A stretch of DNA of 24,919 nt from an uncultured Streptococcus sp. (GTDB lineage: Bacteria; Bacillota; Bacilli; Lactobacillales; Streptococcaceae). The DNA lies in assembly GCA_900755085.1 (NCBI GenBank), contig CAAEFF010000086.1:1-24919 (forward strand), written 5' to 3'. Each line of letters opens with the position of its first letter. The first letter of the stretch is position 1. The position numbers were made by a program, and so were the translations under genes. The notes under the pieces were generated by a model. That model had not been told where the DNA came from. It saw nothing but the letters and a program-made list of their open reading frames with translations, and did not search any database. This document shows positions 1 to 6,193 of the stretch, one piece after another.

Positions 1-170
1 AGTTTTTTGCTTAGAATTAAATGAAATAATTTCTAAAGTTTTAAAAATAGAAATGTAATTTTTTATAAAAGCATATTATGTAAGTGAAAAATTAAAACTT
101 AATTGGCTAATTATAAAAAATGTTATATTTTGTTTAAAAAGGTTTACATATTTTGAAAAGGAGCTACACT
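1..170. other. AT-rich leader region
   Basis: This stretch is very AT-rich and holds no credible coding sequence on either strand. It must contain the promoter and ribosome binding site of the gene at 171. A TGTTATATT stretch near 120-128 could be an extended -10, but no matching -35 stands out. Anything further upstream, such as a precursor peptide or modification genes, is outside the window. Confidence 0.5.
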
Positions 171-869
171 ATGACAAAAATACTTGGTTTATATCATTCG
201 GTGAGAGATATTGGAAAACATGAGTCTTGCTATAAAAAAATTGGTGATTTTTCTGATGGGAGTTTTGCAGTCATTATTAGATCAATTTCTGGCAAAGGTG
301 CAACTGTCAGCTTTAATGACAAGGAGATTCCGTTAGAGGAAGGGATGATCTTAGGAAAAAATGCGATTTTATCAACGAATTCCTCACTAGTAGAAGTATC
401 TGATTCAGATGAGAATATTTACCGACTTTGGAACGATAGTCAACTTTGCATCGAAATGACTGTTAAAGGATTGACAATTGTTTATTTTGGAAAAGTGCAC
501 TATGAACCATCGAATCTTGTAAAAATTGCTGCACATCATAAATATAGAACCAGTTGTTGGACATCTAAATCAACCACAATCACAATCGAAGCACTTGCGC
601 CTGATTTAGATATTTATTATTCTTATGATTCTCCAATTGAAGTTTTTGAGTACGATGAGTGTGGTAAAAGATTTTCACTCTTCACACTTGATGCTTTTCA
701 GTACTGTATTGTTCAATACAAGGACGGAAAAATAAAATCTCGCTATTCCGTGATAGAACAGAATGAAATTTCTGAATCAGATATTCGCAGGTTATATGAA
801 ACATATAAAATGCCTTTCAACTGGGGGTATTCTGTAGCCGAGACTAATTCCAAAGAAAAGTTCATTTAA
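171..869 (+). CDS. Unrecognised soluble protein with FecR-like segment
   Basis: This encodes 232 aa if the ATG at 171 is used. That start is preferred because GGAG lies 7 nt upstream; an in-frame TTG at 153 has no ribosome binding site. I do not recognise the family. Residues about 40-113 follow the pattern of the FecR fold: short beta strands, 'FNDKEIPLEEGMIL', then 'ILSTNSSLVEVSDSD' and 'YRLWNDSQL', ending in a G-K-V-H strand. The remainder (about 114-232) looks beta-rich and has several Cys (for example TSCWTS, YDECGK, QYCIVQY). No signal peptide or membrane segment is seen, so it is probably cytoplasmic, unlike classical FecR. It lies 46 bp upstream of an ABC exporter on the same strand and probably shares its transcript, suggesting a role in export of, or immunity to, a peptide. 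That role is inference only. Base composition is AT-rich compared with the rest of the window. Confidence 0.75.
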   Translation: MTKILGLYHSVRDIGKHESCYKKIGDFSDGSFAVIIRSISGKGATVSFNDKEIPLEEGMILGKNAILSTNSSLVEVSDSDENIYRLWNDSQLCIEMTVKGLTIVYFGKVHYEPSNLVKIAAHHKYRTSCWTSKSTTITIEALAPDLDIYYSYDSPIEVFEYDECGKRFSLFTLDAFQYCIVQYKDGKIKSRYSVIEQNEISESDIRRLYETYKMPFNWGYSVAETNSKEKFI

Positions 870-915
870 GCTCTATTTTCTTTGAGCTTGTAGTTTTATT
901 AGTGAGGGGGGACAA

Positions 916-2694
916 ATGGTTAAAGTTAGCGAATATAAAACTTACCTTGTATTGTATGTTAAAAGTATACTCTATCTGTGGAAAACATCGCCATTCAATA
1001 TTTTAATTTTGATTATCACGATACCGATCCAGGCATTATTGCCTTCGTTATCATTGTATATTGCGAATATACTCATTAATAGAATGAACAACCTATCACA
1101 ACAATTATTGTTTTTATTGCTTGGAGTATGGGGTGTTGCTTTTCTTTTAAATAATATATTTACGCCATTAACAACAATGATTCAAGGCAAGTTAACAGAT
1201 GATCTTACCTATACATTGAACTGTGATATTATGAAAAAGTCTGAGGAAATTCAGACGATTGACTATTTTGAAGACAATAATTTTTATAATGATATTCAAT
1301 TATTAAGTTCAGAAGCCAGTTGGAGACCTGTGAATTTATTGGTCTTTGGGACTAGTATTATTTCAAATGCAATACTGTTTATTTCAATGCTGGTTATATT
1401 TGCATCATTTCATCCAGTCATTGCCTTGCTCATGCTGCTGGTTTTAGTTCCACAAGGAATGATTTCTTATTCCCTTCAACAGCAAGCTTTTGAAGTCCTT
1501 GTTTCCAACAGTGAAGAATCAAGAAAACTGGAATATTACAGTCAAGTTTTGCTATCATCAGAGGCGATCAAAGATGTGAGACTATACAACCTCTACAACT
1601 TCTTTATGAAGAAGTATACTCAATCTTTCTCCAGTATAAAAAGAAATATTCAAAAGACAAGATTAAAAAAGTTTAATAGTTCTGTCATTTTTTTGATTTT
1701 AACTGCTCTATTGAGTGTAGGAAGTTTTATCTATATCATCTATTCTATCAAAGTAGGACAATTGGGAATTGGAGCTGTAATGCTTTTTTCTTCAAGTATT
1801 GTGTATGCCATTAATAGTATGTCAAGATTGATTGAAGATTCTAGTTTGCTGTACGACACCTTGCTTTATATGGAAAAATTTTTCAAGTTTATTGCACTGC
1901 CATCAGACTCTAAGAGCGCTACAGTTGCTGTGCCATCAAGCATTGAAAAAATAGATTTCGTAGACGTATCATTTAAGTATCCAACTAATGAAAACTATGC
2001 CTTAAAACATATCAGCTTCAGTGTCAATAAGGGAGAAAAGATTGCTATTGTTGGAGAAAACGGCGCAGGAAAAACCACATTGATTAAGTTACTTACCCGA
2101 TTTTACAATATTGAAGAGGGTGAATTATTGATCAATAACATCTCGATTAGTAACTTTGACCCAGAGAAATTTAGGGAAAATGTCTCCGCTATTTTTCAGG
2201 ATTTTTCTAAATTTGATCTTACCCTTAGAGAAAACGTGGGCATTTCAAATATACAGGAGATCAATGCAGATGATCAAATCCTAAAGGCGTTAGAGGACAG
2301 TGGGTTTGAAAGTAGTCTATCAGACCTAAATACTATTCTTGGAAAAAAATTTGATCATAGTCGTGACCTTTCAGGAGGTCAATGGCAAAAAGTTGCGCTG
2401 GCAAGAGCTTTCTTCTCTCATTCACCTATACTGATTCTAGATGAGCCTACAGCTGCACTCGATGCCCGAACAGAATATGAATTATTCGAGAAATTCTTAA
2501 AATTAACGGAAGGAAAAACCGTATTTTTCATTACACATCGATTATCAAGCGTCCGACAAGCAGATAAAATTTTGTTATTAAGAAATGGAAGGATTGAGGG
2601 ATTTGATAAACATGACGCTTTAATGAAAACCAACAAATACTATGAAGAGCTTTATACCATGCAATCTTCTTTATATTATAAAGAATTGAACTAA
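916..2694 (+). CDS. ABC exporter, fused permease and ATPase, peptide-export type
   Basis: 592 aa, a half-transporter that should act as a homodimer in the membrane. The N-terminal part (about 20-330) has the hydrophobic segments of a type I exporter domain. The C-terminal ATPase shows Walker A GENGAGKTT (about 380-388), the Q-loop as IFQDF, signature LSGGQWQKVALARA (about 485), Walker B ILILDEPTAALD (about 504-515) and the switch His in ITHRLSSV. The FQDF and GGQWQK forms are common in exporters of ribosomally made peptides (NisT/SpaT-like), though substrate cannot be read from sequence. There is no N-terminal C39 peptidase domain, so it would not cleave a leader itself. The ATG at 916 has a strong GAGGGGGG upstream. 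It follows the FecR-like gene and ends at a bidirectional terminator. AT-rich, possibly acquired. A multidrug or lipid exporter is the alternative. Confidence 0.85.
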   Translation: MVKVSEYKTYLVLYVKSILYLWKTSPFNILILIITIPIQALLPSLSLYIANILINRMNNLSQQLLFLLLGVWGVAFLLNNIFTPLTTMIQGKLTDDLTYTLNCDIMKKSEEIQTIDYFEDNNFYNDIQLLSSEASWRPVNLLVFGTSIISNAILFISMLVIFASFHPVIALLMLLVLVPQGMISYSLQQQAFEVLVSNSEESRKLEYYSQVLLSSEAIKDVRLYNLYNFFMKKYTQSFSSIKRNIQKTRLKKFNSSVIFLILTALLSVGSFIYIIYSIKVGQLGIGAVMLFSSSIVYAINSMSRLIEDSSLLYDTLLYMEKFFKFIALPSDSKSATVAVPSSIEKIDFVDVSFKYPTNENYALKHISFSVNKGEKIAIVGENGAGKTTLIKLLTRFYNIEEGELLINNISISNFDPEKFRENVSAIFQDFSKFDLTLRENVGISNIQEINADDQILKALEDSGFESSLSDLNTILGKKFDHSRDLSGGQWQKVALARAFFSHSPILILDEPTAALDARTEYELFEKFLKLTEGKTVFFITHRLSSVRQADKILLLRNGRIEGFDKHDALMKTNKYYEELYTMQSSLYYKELN

Positions 2695-2740
2695 CTTTCA
2701 ATTGCTATCGGTATAAGAGCGTATTCTTATGAAAACAAGC

Positions 2741-2793
2741 AAAAACAACCGGAAAAGAAACAGTTCACGACTGCTTCTTCTCTGGTTGTTTTT
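2741..2793. terminator. Bidirectional terminator between ABC exporter and sdpI-like gene
   Basis: A long imperfect stem pairs 2741-2763 with 2771-2793 around a 7-nt loop. It starts AAAAACAACC and ends GGTTGTTTTT, so it has a T-run in both directions and serves the converging genes ending at 2694 (+) and 2798 (-). Confidence 0.8.
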
Positions 2794-2797
2794 CATT

Positions 2798-3433
2798 CTA
2801 ACGATTTTTCCGACTTAATTGATAAGAATATAGGATCGGAATGAGAACAATGGTGAGGATGACGATCCCCATTACATAAGGGACAGCGAACTGAATACCT
2901 GCTTCAAGAAGAAGGATTAAACCTCCGAGGACCCACAATTTTCCTGCCAAGCGATGGGTTTTGTGCCAGTTATCTTCACTCTGTAAGGTCCAAGGTAGAC
3001 GGATGCCAACCGTGTGATTCACTTTCAACTTCGGCATGTAATTGCCCATGATCACAAAGATGAGGCCTAGCAAAACTGAAACAAAAACAGATGGATTGGT
3101 CGTAGAACCTAGCGCCTTGCTATAGATGAGATAGGAGATACTTAAGGAAACGATTGGAGTCAACCAGTGGTTTACTTTGACCATTTTCTCATTCATCGTG
3201 CGATTCTTAGGATCACGTCCGATCATAAAGATCACAAACAGATGCACCAAAAGAAGGAAAATAGGAAGGCCAAACACAACCAGGGGTTTTGGTTGGAAGT
3301 TATCAGCCTGATCAGCAATATTAAAGTGAATCGAGATTTGGTTAGGTAATTGCGACCAAATCATCAACCCCCAAAACATGGGGAAAAGGATCACCATAGA
3401 AGTTAATATCAATAGTTTTTTATTCGTTTTCAT
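2798..3433 (-). CDS. SdpI-family membrane protein (DUF1648 plus SdpI domain)
   Basis: 211 aa integral membrane protein. The N-terminal half matches DUF1648: a first membrane segment followed by 'WSQLPNQISIHFN' and an aspartate-rich 'ADQADNF' turn. The C-terminal half matches the SdpI domain, with 'GNYMPKLKVNHTVGIRLPW', 'TLQSEDNWHKTHRLAGKLW' and two closing hydrophobic segments. In Bacillus subtilis SdpI gives immunity to the SdpC killing factor and also sequesters the repressor SdpR at the membrane. Here the start codon lies inside the end of the repressor gene (14-nt overlap) and uses AAAGGAG located within that gene, so the two are translationally coupled. No SdpA, SdpB or SdpC homologue is in the window, so it may protect against toxins of other bacteria or respond to envelope stress. 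The exact physiological role is inferred. Confidence 0.88.
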   Translation of the reverse strand: MKTNKKLLILTSMVILFPMFWGLMIWSQLPNQISIHFNIADQADNFQPKPLVVFGLPIFLLLVHLFVIFMIGRDPKNRTMNEKMVKVNHWLTPIVSLSISYLIYSKALGSTTNPSVFVSVLLGLIFVIMGNYMPKLKVNHTVGIRLPWTLQSEDNWHKTHRLAGKLWVLGGLILLLEAGIQFAVPYVMGIVILTIVLIPILYSYQLSRKNR

Positions 3434-3701
3434 CAGTAGAGTCTCCTTTCAAATCAACGAGCCAGACCATTAAATCCTCCAAGACAGAAGTATTGAGTTC
3501 ATAGTAGATAAAATTCTTTTCTTTTTCCTCTCGAATTAAATCTGCCTGCTTGAGGAGGCTTAAATGATGGGAAATGGTCGCTCCTGCTACATCAAAGTGG
3601 CTAGCGATATCACCAGCAGATAATTTCCCCGCCTTTAGCAGTTCTAAGATACTTCTTCTTATCGGATTTGATAAAGCTTTGAATGTTTGCGCAAAATTCA
3701 T
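3420..3701 (-). CDS. SdpR-like ArsR-family repressor
   Basis: 93 aa winged-helix protein, the usual length for the SdpR type of ArsR regulators. The fold is visible as 'LSNPIRRSILELLK' (helix 1-2), the recognition region 'ASHFDVAGATISHHLSLLK' and a wing 'EKEKNFIYYELN'. The CxC metal site of metal-sensing ArsR proteins is absent, which fits the SdpR branch. It is first in a two-gene operon with the SdpI-like gene and has GGTGGAG 7 nt before the ATG. Two copies of one inverted repeat flank its promoter, one of them covering the -10, which is the expected layout for autorepression. By analogy with B. subtilis, repression would be relieved when SdpI holds the repressor at the membrane. Confidence 0.9.
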   Translation of the reverse strand: MNFAQTFKALSNPIRRSILELLKAGKLSAGDIASHFDVAGATISHHLSLLKQADLIREEKEKNFIYYELNTSVLEDLMVWLVDLKGDSTDENE

Positions 3702-3715
3702 TCTTTATCTCCACC

Positions 3716-3745
3716 AATCTATTTAGATGTCTTTCTAAATAGATT
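3716..3745 (-). promoter_or_regulatory. Operator copy 1 for the SdpR-like repressor
   Basis: Perfect 12-bp inverted repeat, AATCTATTTAGA (3716-3727) and TCTAAATAGATT (3734-3745), with a 6-nt spacer. It overlaps the -10 and the transcription start, so a bound repressor would block RNA polymerase. Confidence 0.75.
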
Positions 3746-3771
3746 GTACAACTCCGCTATCATTTTGTCAA
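3743..3771 (-). promoter_or_regulatory. sdpR-sdpI promoter
   Basis: Reading the minus strand, TTGACA (3766-3771) and TACAAT (3743-3748) are separated by exactly 17 nt, a near-consensus vegetative promoter. The -10 lies inside the first operator copy. Confidence 0.85.
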
Positions 3772-3773
3772 CT

Positions 3774-3797
3774 CTATTTAGAAAAAAGTCTAAATAG
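3774..3797 (-). promoter_or_regulatory. Operator copy 2 for the SdpR-like repressor
   Basis: The same 9-bp arms CTATTTAGA (3774-3782) and TCTAAATAG (3789-3797) with the same 6-nt spacing, placed just upstream of the -35. Its centre is 55 bp from that of copy 1, about five helical turns, so the two dimers would sit on a similar face of the DNA. Confidence 0.7.
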
Positions 3798-3853
3798 TTT
3801 CTGTTGTAAAAAATTATCAGACCTAAGACCTATTTTCAAAAAGAAAACCCTTC

Positions 3854-3886
3854 CTTAAGTTTTCTTTAAGCAAGTCGGGCTATAAT
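3854..3886 (+). promoter_or_regulatory. CiaR-dependent promoter of csRNA copy A
   Basis: CTTAAG (3854-3859), 5 nt, TTTAAG (3865-3870), then exactly 10 nt to the -10 TATAAT (3881-3886). This is the known CiaR direct-repeat arrangement in streptococci, where the CiaR box replaces the -35. The box also lies within an A/T-rich inverted repeat, AAAGAAAAC (3840-3848) with GTTTTCTTT (3859-3867). Confidence 0.9.
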
Positions 3887-3892
3887 AAAACC

Positions 3893-3988
3893 ATCAAATG
3901 AAGACCTCCTAACTTTATTTGATAGAAAATCCTAAACTTTTTCATAATAATCTCCCTATAGAGGCCACCAAAACCGGTGGCCTTTTTT
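3893..3988 (+). ncRNA. Cia-dependent small RNA (csRNA), copy A
   Basis: About 95 nt; the start is predicted 7 nt after the -10. The 5' stem ATCAAAT (3893-3899) pairs with ATTTGAT (3917-3923) and presents ACCTCCT (3904-3910), an anti-Shine-Dalgarno motif, in its loop. The single-stranded linker (3943-3957) is complementary to AGGGAGATTATTATG, that is a ribosome binding site, 5-nt spacer and start codon. The terminator stem follows. This is the architecture of the streptococcal csRNAs, which the CiaRH two-component system switches on and which inhibit translation of target mRNAs by pairing near start codons. Targets of this copy cannot be told from the window. Confidence 0.9.
3963..3988 (+). 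terminator. Terminator of csRNA copy A
   Basis: GGCCACC (3963-3969) pairs with GGTGGCC (3976-3982), followed by six T. Confidence 0.92.
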
Positions 3989-4020
3989 CTATGTAACTTA
4001 GTGAACGTTAGTGAGCTTAG

Positions 4021-4149
4021 GTACATTGATGCAGTTTGAGCGTAGCGAAAACTACGTTCCTTATTTTTTAGTGAGTCAAGTCCATTCGGGACGCAGACGA
4101 ACTTAGGTACGTTGATGCAGTTCGAACGCCAGTGAGAACTACGGTCCTT
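4021..4149. repeat. Interspersed repeat modules, cluster A (two modules)
   Basis: Two roughly 42-bp modules, 4021-4062 and 4107-4149. Each has the form GTACRTTGATGCAGTT, a variable middle and ACTACGKTCCTT. The internal AGTT and AACT are complementary and suggest a short hairpin. The linker between the modules is also conserved in cluster B. I see no gene in 3989-4251 apart from these repeats. Confidence 0.85.
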
Positions 4150-4251
4150 TTCCGAAAATATTTTTAGCTTGACTTGAAAAGAACCTTTACAAAAATCTGG
4201 ATCCTCAGTCTAGACTTCTGTAGAGGCTTTTCATCTTTTATCTCTCTTCCA

Positions 4252-4854
4252 TTACATATCTTTGTGGATGCGATAGGTATTGTAGGCTGTGACCACATTA
4301 GCCACAGCGCTGACCCTTGAACTGCGTGCGATATCGGCTTGTAGGGCGTTGGCTTCTTCTTGCAAATTCACTTGCGTTTCTTGGAATTGTTGCATTTCAA
4401 GCAGATTATAAGCTTCTGGCAGGGTTGAAGCGCGTCCTTCTGCGATTAAGTTGTAGAGTCGAAAAAGGTCATGGTAGTTATAAAATTTTTGTGGAAAACC
4501 TTGCAGGCCTTGTTGGTAGGCTGGTTGGCTGATTTCCTGGTTGTAGAGGGCCTGGGCATTGGCTAGAGCTTGCTTGGCTGGAGCTACAAACACAAAATAT
4601 TTGAACGCAATGAGACCACCCATCAAGCCAAGCATCAAAAGAAAGCCGTTCATCAGATGGCTTTGTTCTAACAGAAAAATCGTGAAGGCGAAAAGAAGAT
4701 TGAGAGCCATCGTTACAGTGATTGGTCCATTGAGTCTTTTCGCTGCTCGATTCAAGCGATTTTGTTGCCGTTGGACTTCATCCCAAGCGACTGCAGCTGG
4801 TGCTGTTAGCACGCGCTTTTCATCTAATAGCTGTAAAATTTCTTGTGTCGTCAT
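4252..4854 (-). CDS. Small membrane protein of unknown function
   Basis: 200 aa, not recognised. An N-terminal soluble part of about 40 residues includes 'AVAWDEVQRQQNRLNRAAKR', likely helical. It is followed by two adjacent hydrophobic segments (about 44-63 and 68-90) with a short turn, so both ends should face the same side of the membrane. The C-terminal 100 residues are charged and glutamine-rich, with probable helices such as 'LLEMQQFQETQVNLQEEANA'. The ATG at 4854 has AAGGAG 7 nt upstream. The gene is divergent from rgg, and the 209 bp between them carry three palindromes, so the regulator may control it. Both genes lie between the two copies of the csRNA duplication. Confidence 0.8.
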   Translation of the reverse strand: MTTQEILQLLDEKRVLTAPAAVAWDEVQRQQNRLNRAAKRLNGPITVTMALNLLFAFTIFLLEQSHLMNGFLLMLGLMGGLIAFKYFVFVAPAKQALANAQALYNQEISQPAYQQGLQGFPQKFYNYHDLFRLYNLIAEGRASTLPEAYNLLEMQQFQETQVNLQEEANALQADIARSSRVSAVANVVTAYNTYRIHKDM

Positions 4855-4936
4855 TGTAAATCTCCTTTTGTTATCAGATTATCTTCTAGAATTGACCTTA
4901 TTTTATCAAAAATCCTTTCCTAAAAAAGGGCCATGT

Positions 4937-4972
4937 AAACTATAGTTTCATTTTTCTTAAAAATAAGAAAAA
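4937..4972. promoter_or_regulatory. Two palindromes in the rgg divergent control region
   Basis: AAACTATAGTTT (4937-4948) is a perfect 12-bp palindrome. TTTTTCTTA (4951-4959) and TAAGAAAAA (4964-4972) form a perfect 9-bp inverted repeat with a 4-nt loop. They lie between the divergent membrane-protein gene and rgg and could be regulator sites; the function is inferred. Confidence 0.45.
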
Positions 4973-4989
4973 TTCTCGTATTTTGACCG

Positions 4990-5014
4990 AAAATTAAACT
5001 CAGAGTTTAATTTT
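4990..5014. promoter_or_regulatory. 25-bp palindrome over the rgg -35, candidate operator
   Basis: Perfect 12-bp arms, AAAATTAAACTC (4990-5001) and GAGTTTAATTTT (5003-5014), around a single A. It covers the likely -35 of rgg, so occupancy would affect rgg transcription. Autoregulation by Rgg is common in the family, but nothing here proves which protein binds. Confidence 0.6.
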
Positions 5015-5034
5015 ATTTCTTTTTGAGCTATACT
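5006..5034 (+). promoter_or_regulatory. rgg promoter
   Basis: TTTAAT (5006-5011), 17 nt, TATACT (5029-5034); start codon 30 bp further on. The -35 is weak and lies within the palindrome at 4990-5014. Confidence 0.55.
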
Positions 5035-5063
5035 AGGGGAGTACAATAGAAAGGAAGTTTCTT

Positions 5064-5981
5064 ATGTCCTCATCTTCTCCATTTGGTCCAACATTTCGTA
5101 AAATTCGCGAAGCGCGCGGTCTTTCTCTCAAAGAAGTCGCTGCAGATATTGTCTCTCCTCAGTTCCTCAGCCAATTTGAGCGCTCTCAAAAAGGAGTAAC
5201 CATCGAAACCTTCTCTCGCCTCTTGCTGTCTATGGGGGTGGATTGGGATACCTTTTTGTCCCATTATCCTGGCTTAACCATTCAAAATTTTAGTCCTATT
5301 TTGATGAAATACATTAATCAAGAAAATATGGATTTCTTAGCAATCATCGATCGGTTAAAACATGAGAAATCACCTGTAGCAGAGGAAAACAAAGAGCTCT
5401 GGCAACTCTATTTGCGCTCGCTCGAAATTAATGTCAATAACGCGATGGGAAAAGAAATCCACCTGGAGGACGCGCCCGTCTCGATTCAACGAATCGCTCA
5501 AGAAGTACCGTTTGCCTATCAAAATGAAATTGAGCAGGACTTCACCATTGCCCTGTTATCCGTCTTGCCTTATGAAGTGGTGGCTAAGATTCGAAAGGAG
5601 TCACTAGAACTGTTTGAAAGCAGTTATTCAGCATACTCTGCCAATGCATTGGCCTCTTTGCTACTAAATTTGGCGAACTACTTGATTAAAAAAGAACTCT
5701 ACCTAGAAGCTAAGAATTTCCTCCAGTCCATTAACCAGCTGCGCAAGCGCAAGCCGATTTTGAACACCAGTATCTCCATACAGTTGGAATTTATGCAGGT
5801 CTATGCTCTCCTTGGCTTAAACGACAAGGAAGGGGTCTACCGTACCAAGCAGGTCATGAAAGCACTTGAAGGCTTGATTGCACTTGAAAATTTCGGAACC
5901 CCCTTGGTCCAAATCAAAACCAAATTTATGCTCCGAGTCAATGAACTCAACCATACCGGCATTGATTTCTTCAGCGAATAA
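5064..5981 (+). CDS. Rgg/GadR/MutR-family transcriptional regulator
   Basis: 305 aa, close to the usual family length of about 280-300. The N-terminal XRE-type helix-turn-helix spans about 7-65: 'RKIREARGLSLKEVAADI', then 'SPQFLSQFERSQKGVTIETF'. The rest is the helical TPR-like domain that in this family binds short signalling peptides. AAGGAAG lies 6 nt before the ATG. I looked for a small peptide gene (SHP or ComS type) on both strands of the flanking intergenic regions and found none, so it is an orphan Rgg, possibly sensing a peptide encoded elsewhere or a metabolite. The palindrome over its promoter suggests autoregulation, and the divergent membrane-protein gene is the nearest candidate target. 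A csRNA gene begins within 15-85 bp of its stop. Confidence 0.9.
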   Translation: MSSSSPFGPTFRKIREARGLSLKEVAADIVSPQFLSQFERSQKGVTIETFSRLLLSMGVDWDTFLSHYPGLTIQNFSPILMKYINQENMDFLAIIDRLKHEKSPVAEENKELWQLYLRSLEINVNNAMGKEIHLEDAPVSIQRIAQEVPFAYQNEIEQDFTIALLSVLPYEVVAKIRKESLELFESSYSAYSANALASLLLNLANYLIKKELYLEAKNFLQSINQLRKRKPILNTSISIQLEFMQVYALLGLNDKEGVYRTKQVMKALEGLIALENFGTPLVQIKTKFMLRVNELNHTGIDFFSE

Positions 5982-6025
5982 ATCCCTCTCAGTCCTAAGA
6001 CCTATTTTCAAAAAGAAAACCCTTC

Positions 6026-6058
6026 CTTAAGTTTTCTTTAAGCAAGTCAGGTTATAAT
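6026..6058 (+). promoter_or_regulatory. CiaR-dependent promoter of csRNA copy B
   Basis: CTTAAG (6026-6031), 5 nt, TTTAAG (6037-6042), 10 nt, TATAAT (6053-6058). Identical in layout to copy A. Confidence 0.9.
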
Positions 6059-6064
6059 AAAATC

Positions 6065-6159
6065 GTCAAATGAAGACCTCCTAACTTTGTTTGATAGAAA
6101 ATCCTAAACTTTTTCATAATAATCTCCCTATAAGGGCCACCAAAACCGGTGGCCTTTTT
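6065..6159 (+). ncRNA. Cia-dependent small RNA (csRNA), copy B
   Basis: About 95 nt and nearly identical to copy A. The 5' stem is GTCAAAT (6065-6071) with GTTTGAT (6089-6095): both end A-U pairs of copy A have become G-U pairs, so the helix is kept. The anti-Shine-Dalgarno loop ACCTCCT and the linker complementary to a ribosome binding site plus AUG are unchanged, so both copies should share core targets. It lies between rgg and the MFS transporter gene. Confidence 0.9.
6135..6159 (+). terminator. Terminator of csRNA copy B
   Basis: GGCCACC (6135-6141) pairs with GGTGGCC (6148-6154), followed by five T. Confidence 0.92.
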
Positions 6160-6193
6160 CTCTACGTACCTTAGCGAACGTTAGTGAGCTTAG

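Larger units (their letters stand above)
3822..4149. repeat. Long direct repeat, copy A (csRNA gene plus repeat modules)
   Basis: About 330 bp that recur, with scattered substitutions, at 5994-6324. The duplicated unit begins at CCTAAGACCTATTTTCAAAA, contains a complete csRNA gene and extends through two interspersed repeat modules. The offset between copies is 2172 bp in the csRNA part. The copies flank the membrane-protein gene and the rgg gene. Confidence 0.9.

Noticed and set aside
4150..4251. Possible terminator for the 200-aa membrane protein gene around AGTCTAGACT
   Set aside because: The palindrome is short and no T-run follows on the minus strand, so I did not call it.
4855..5063. 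Search for an SHP or ComS-type peptide gene beside rgg
   Set aside because: ATGs on both strands are followed within a few codons by stops, and no hydrophobic or Trp-Trp peptide is encoded.
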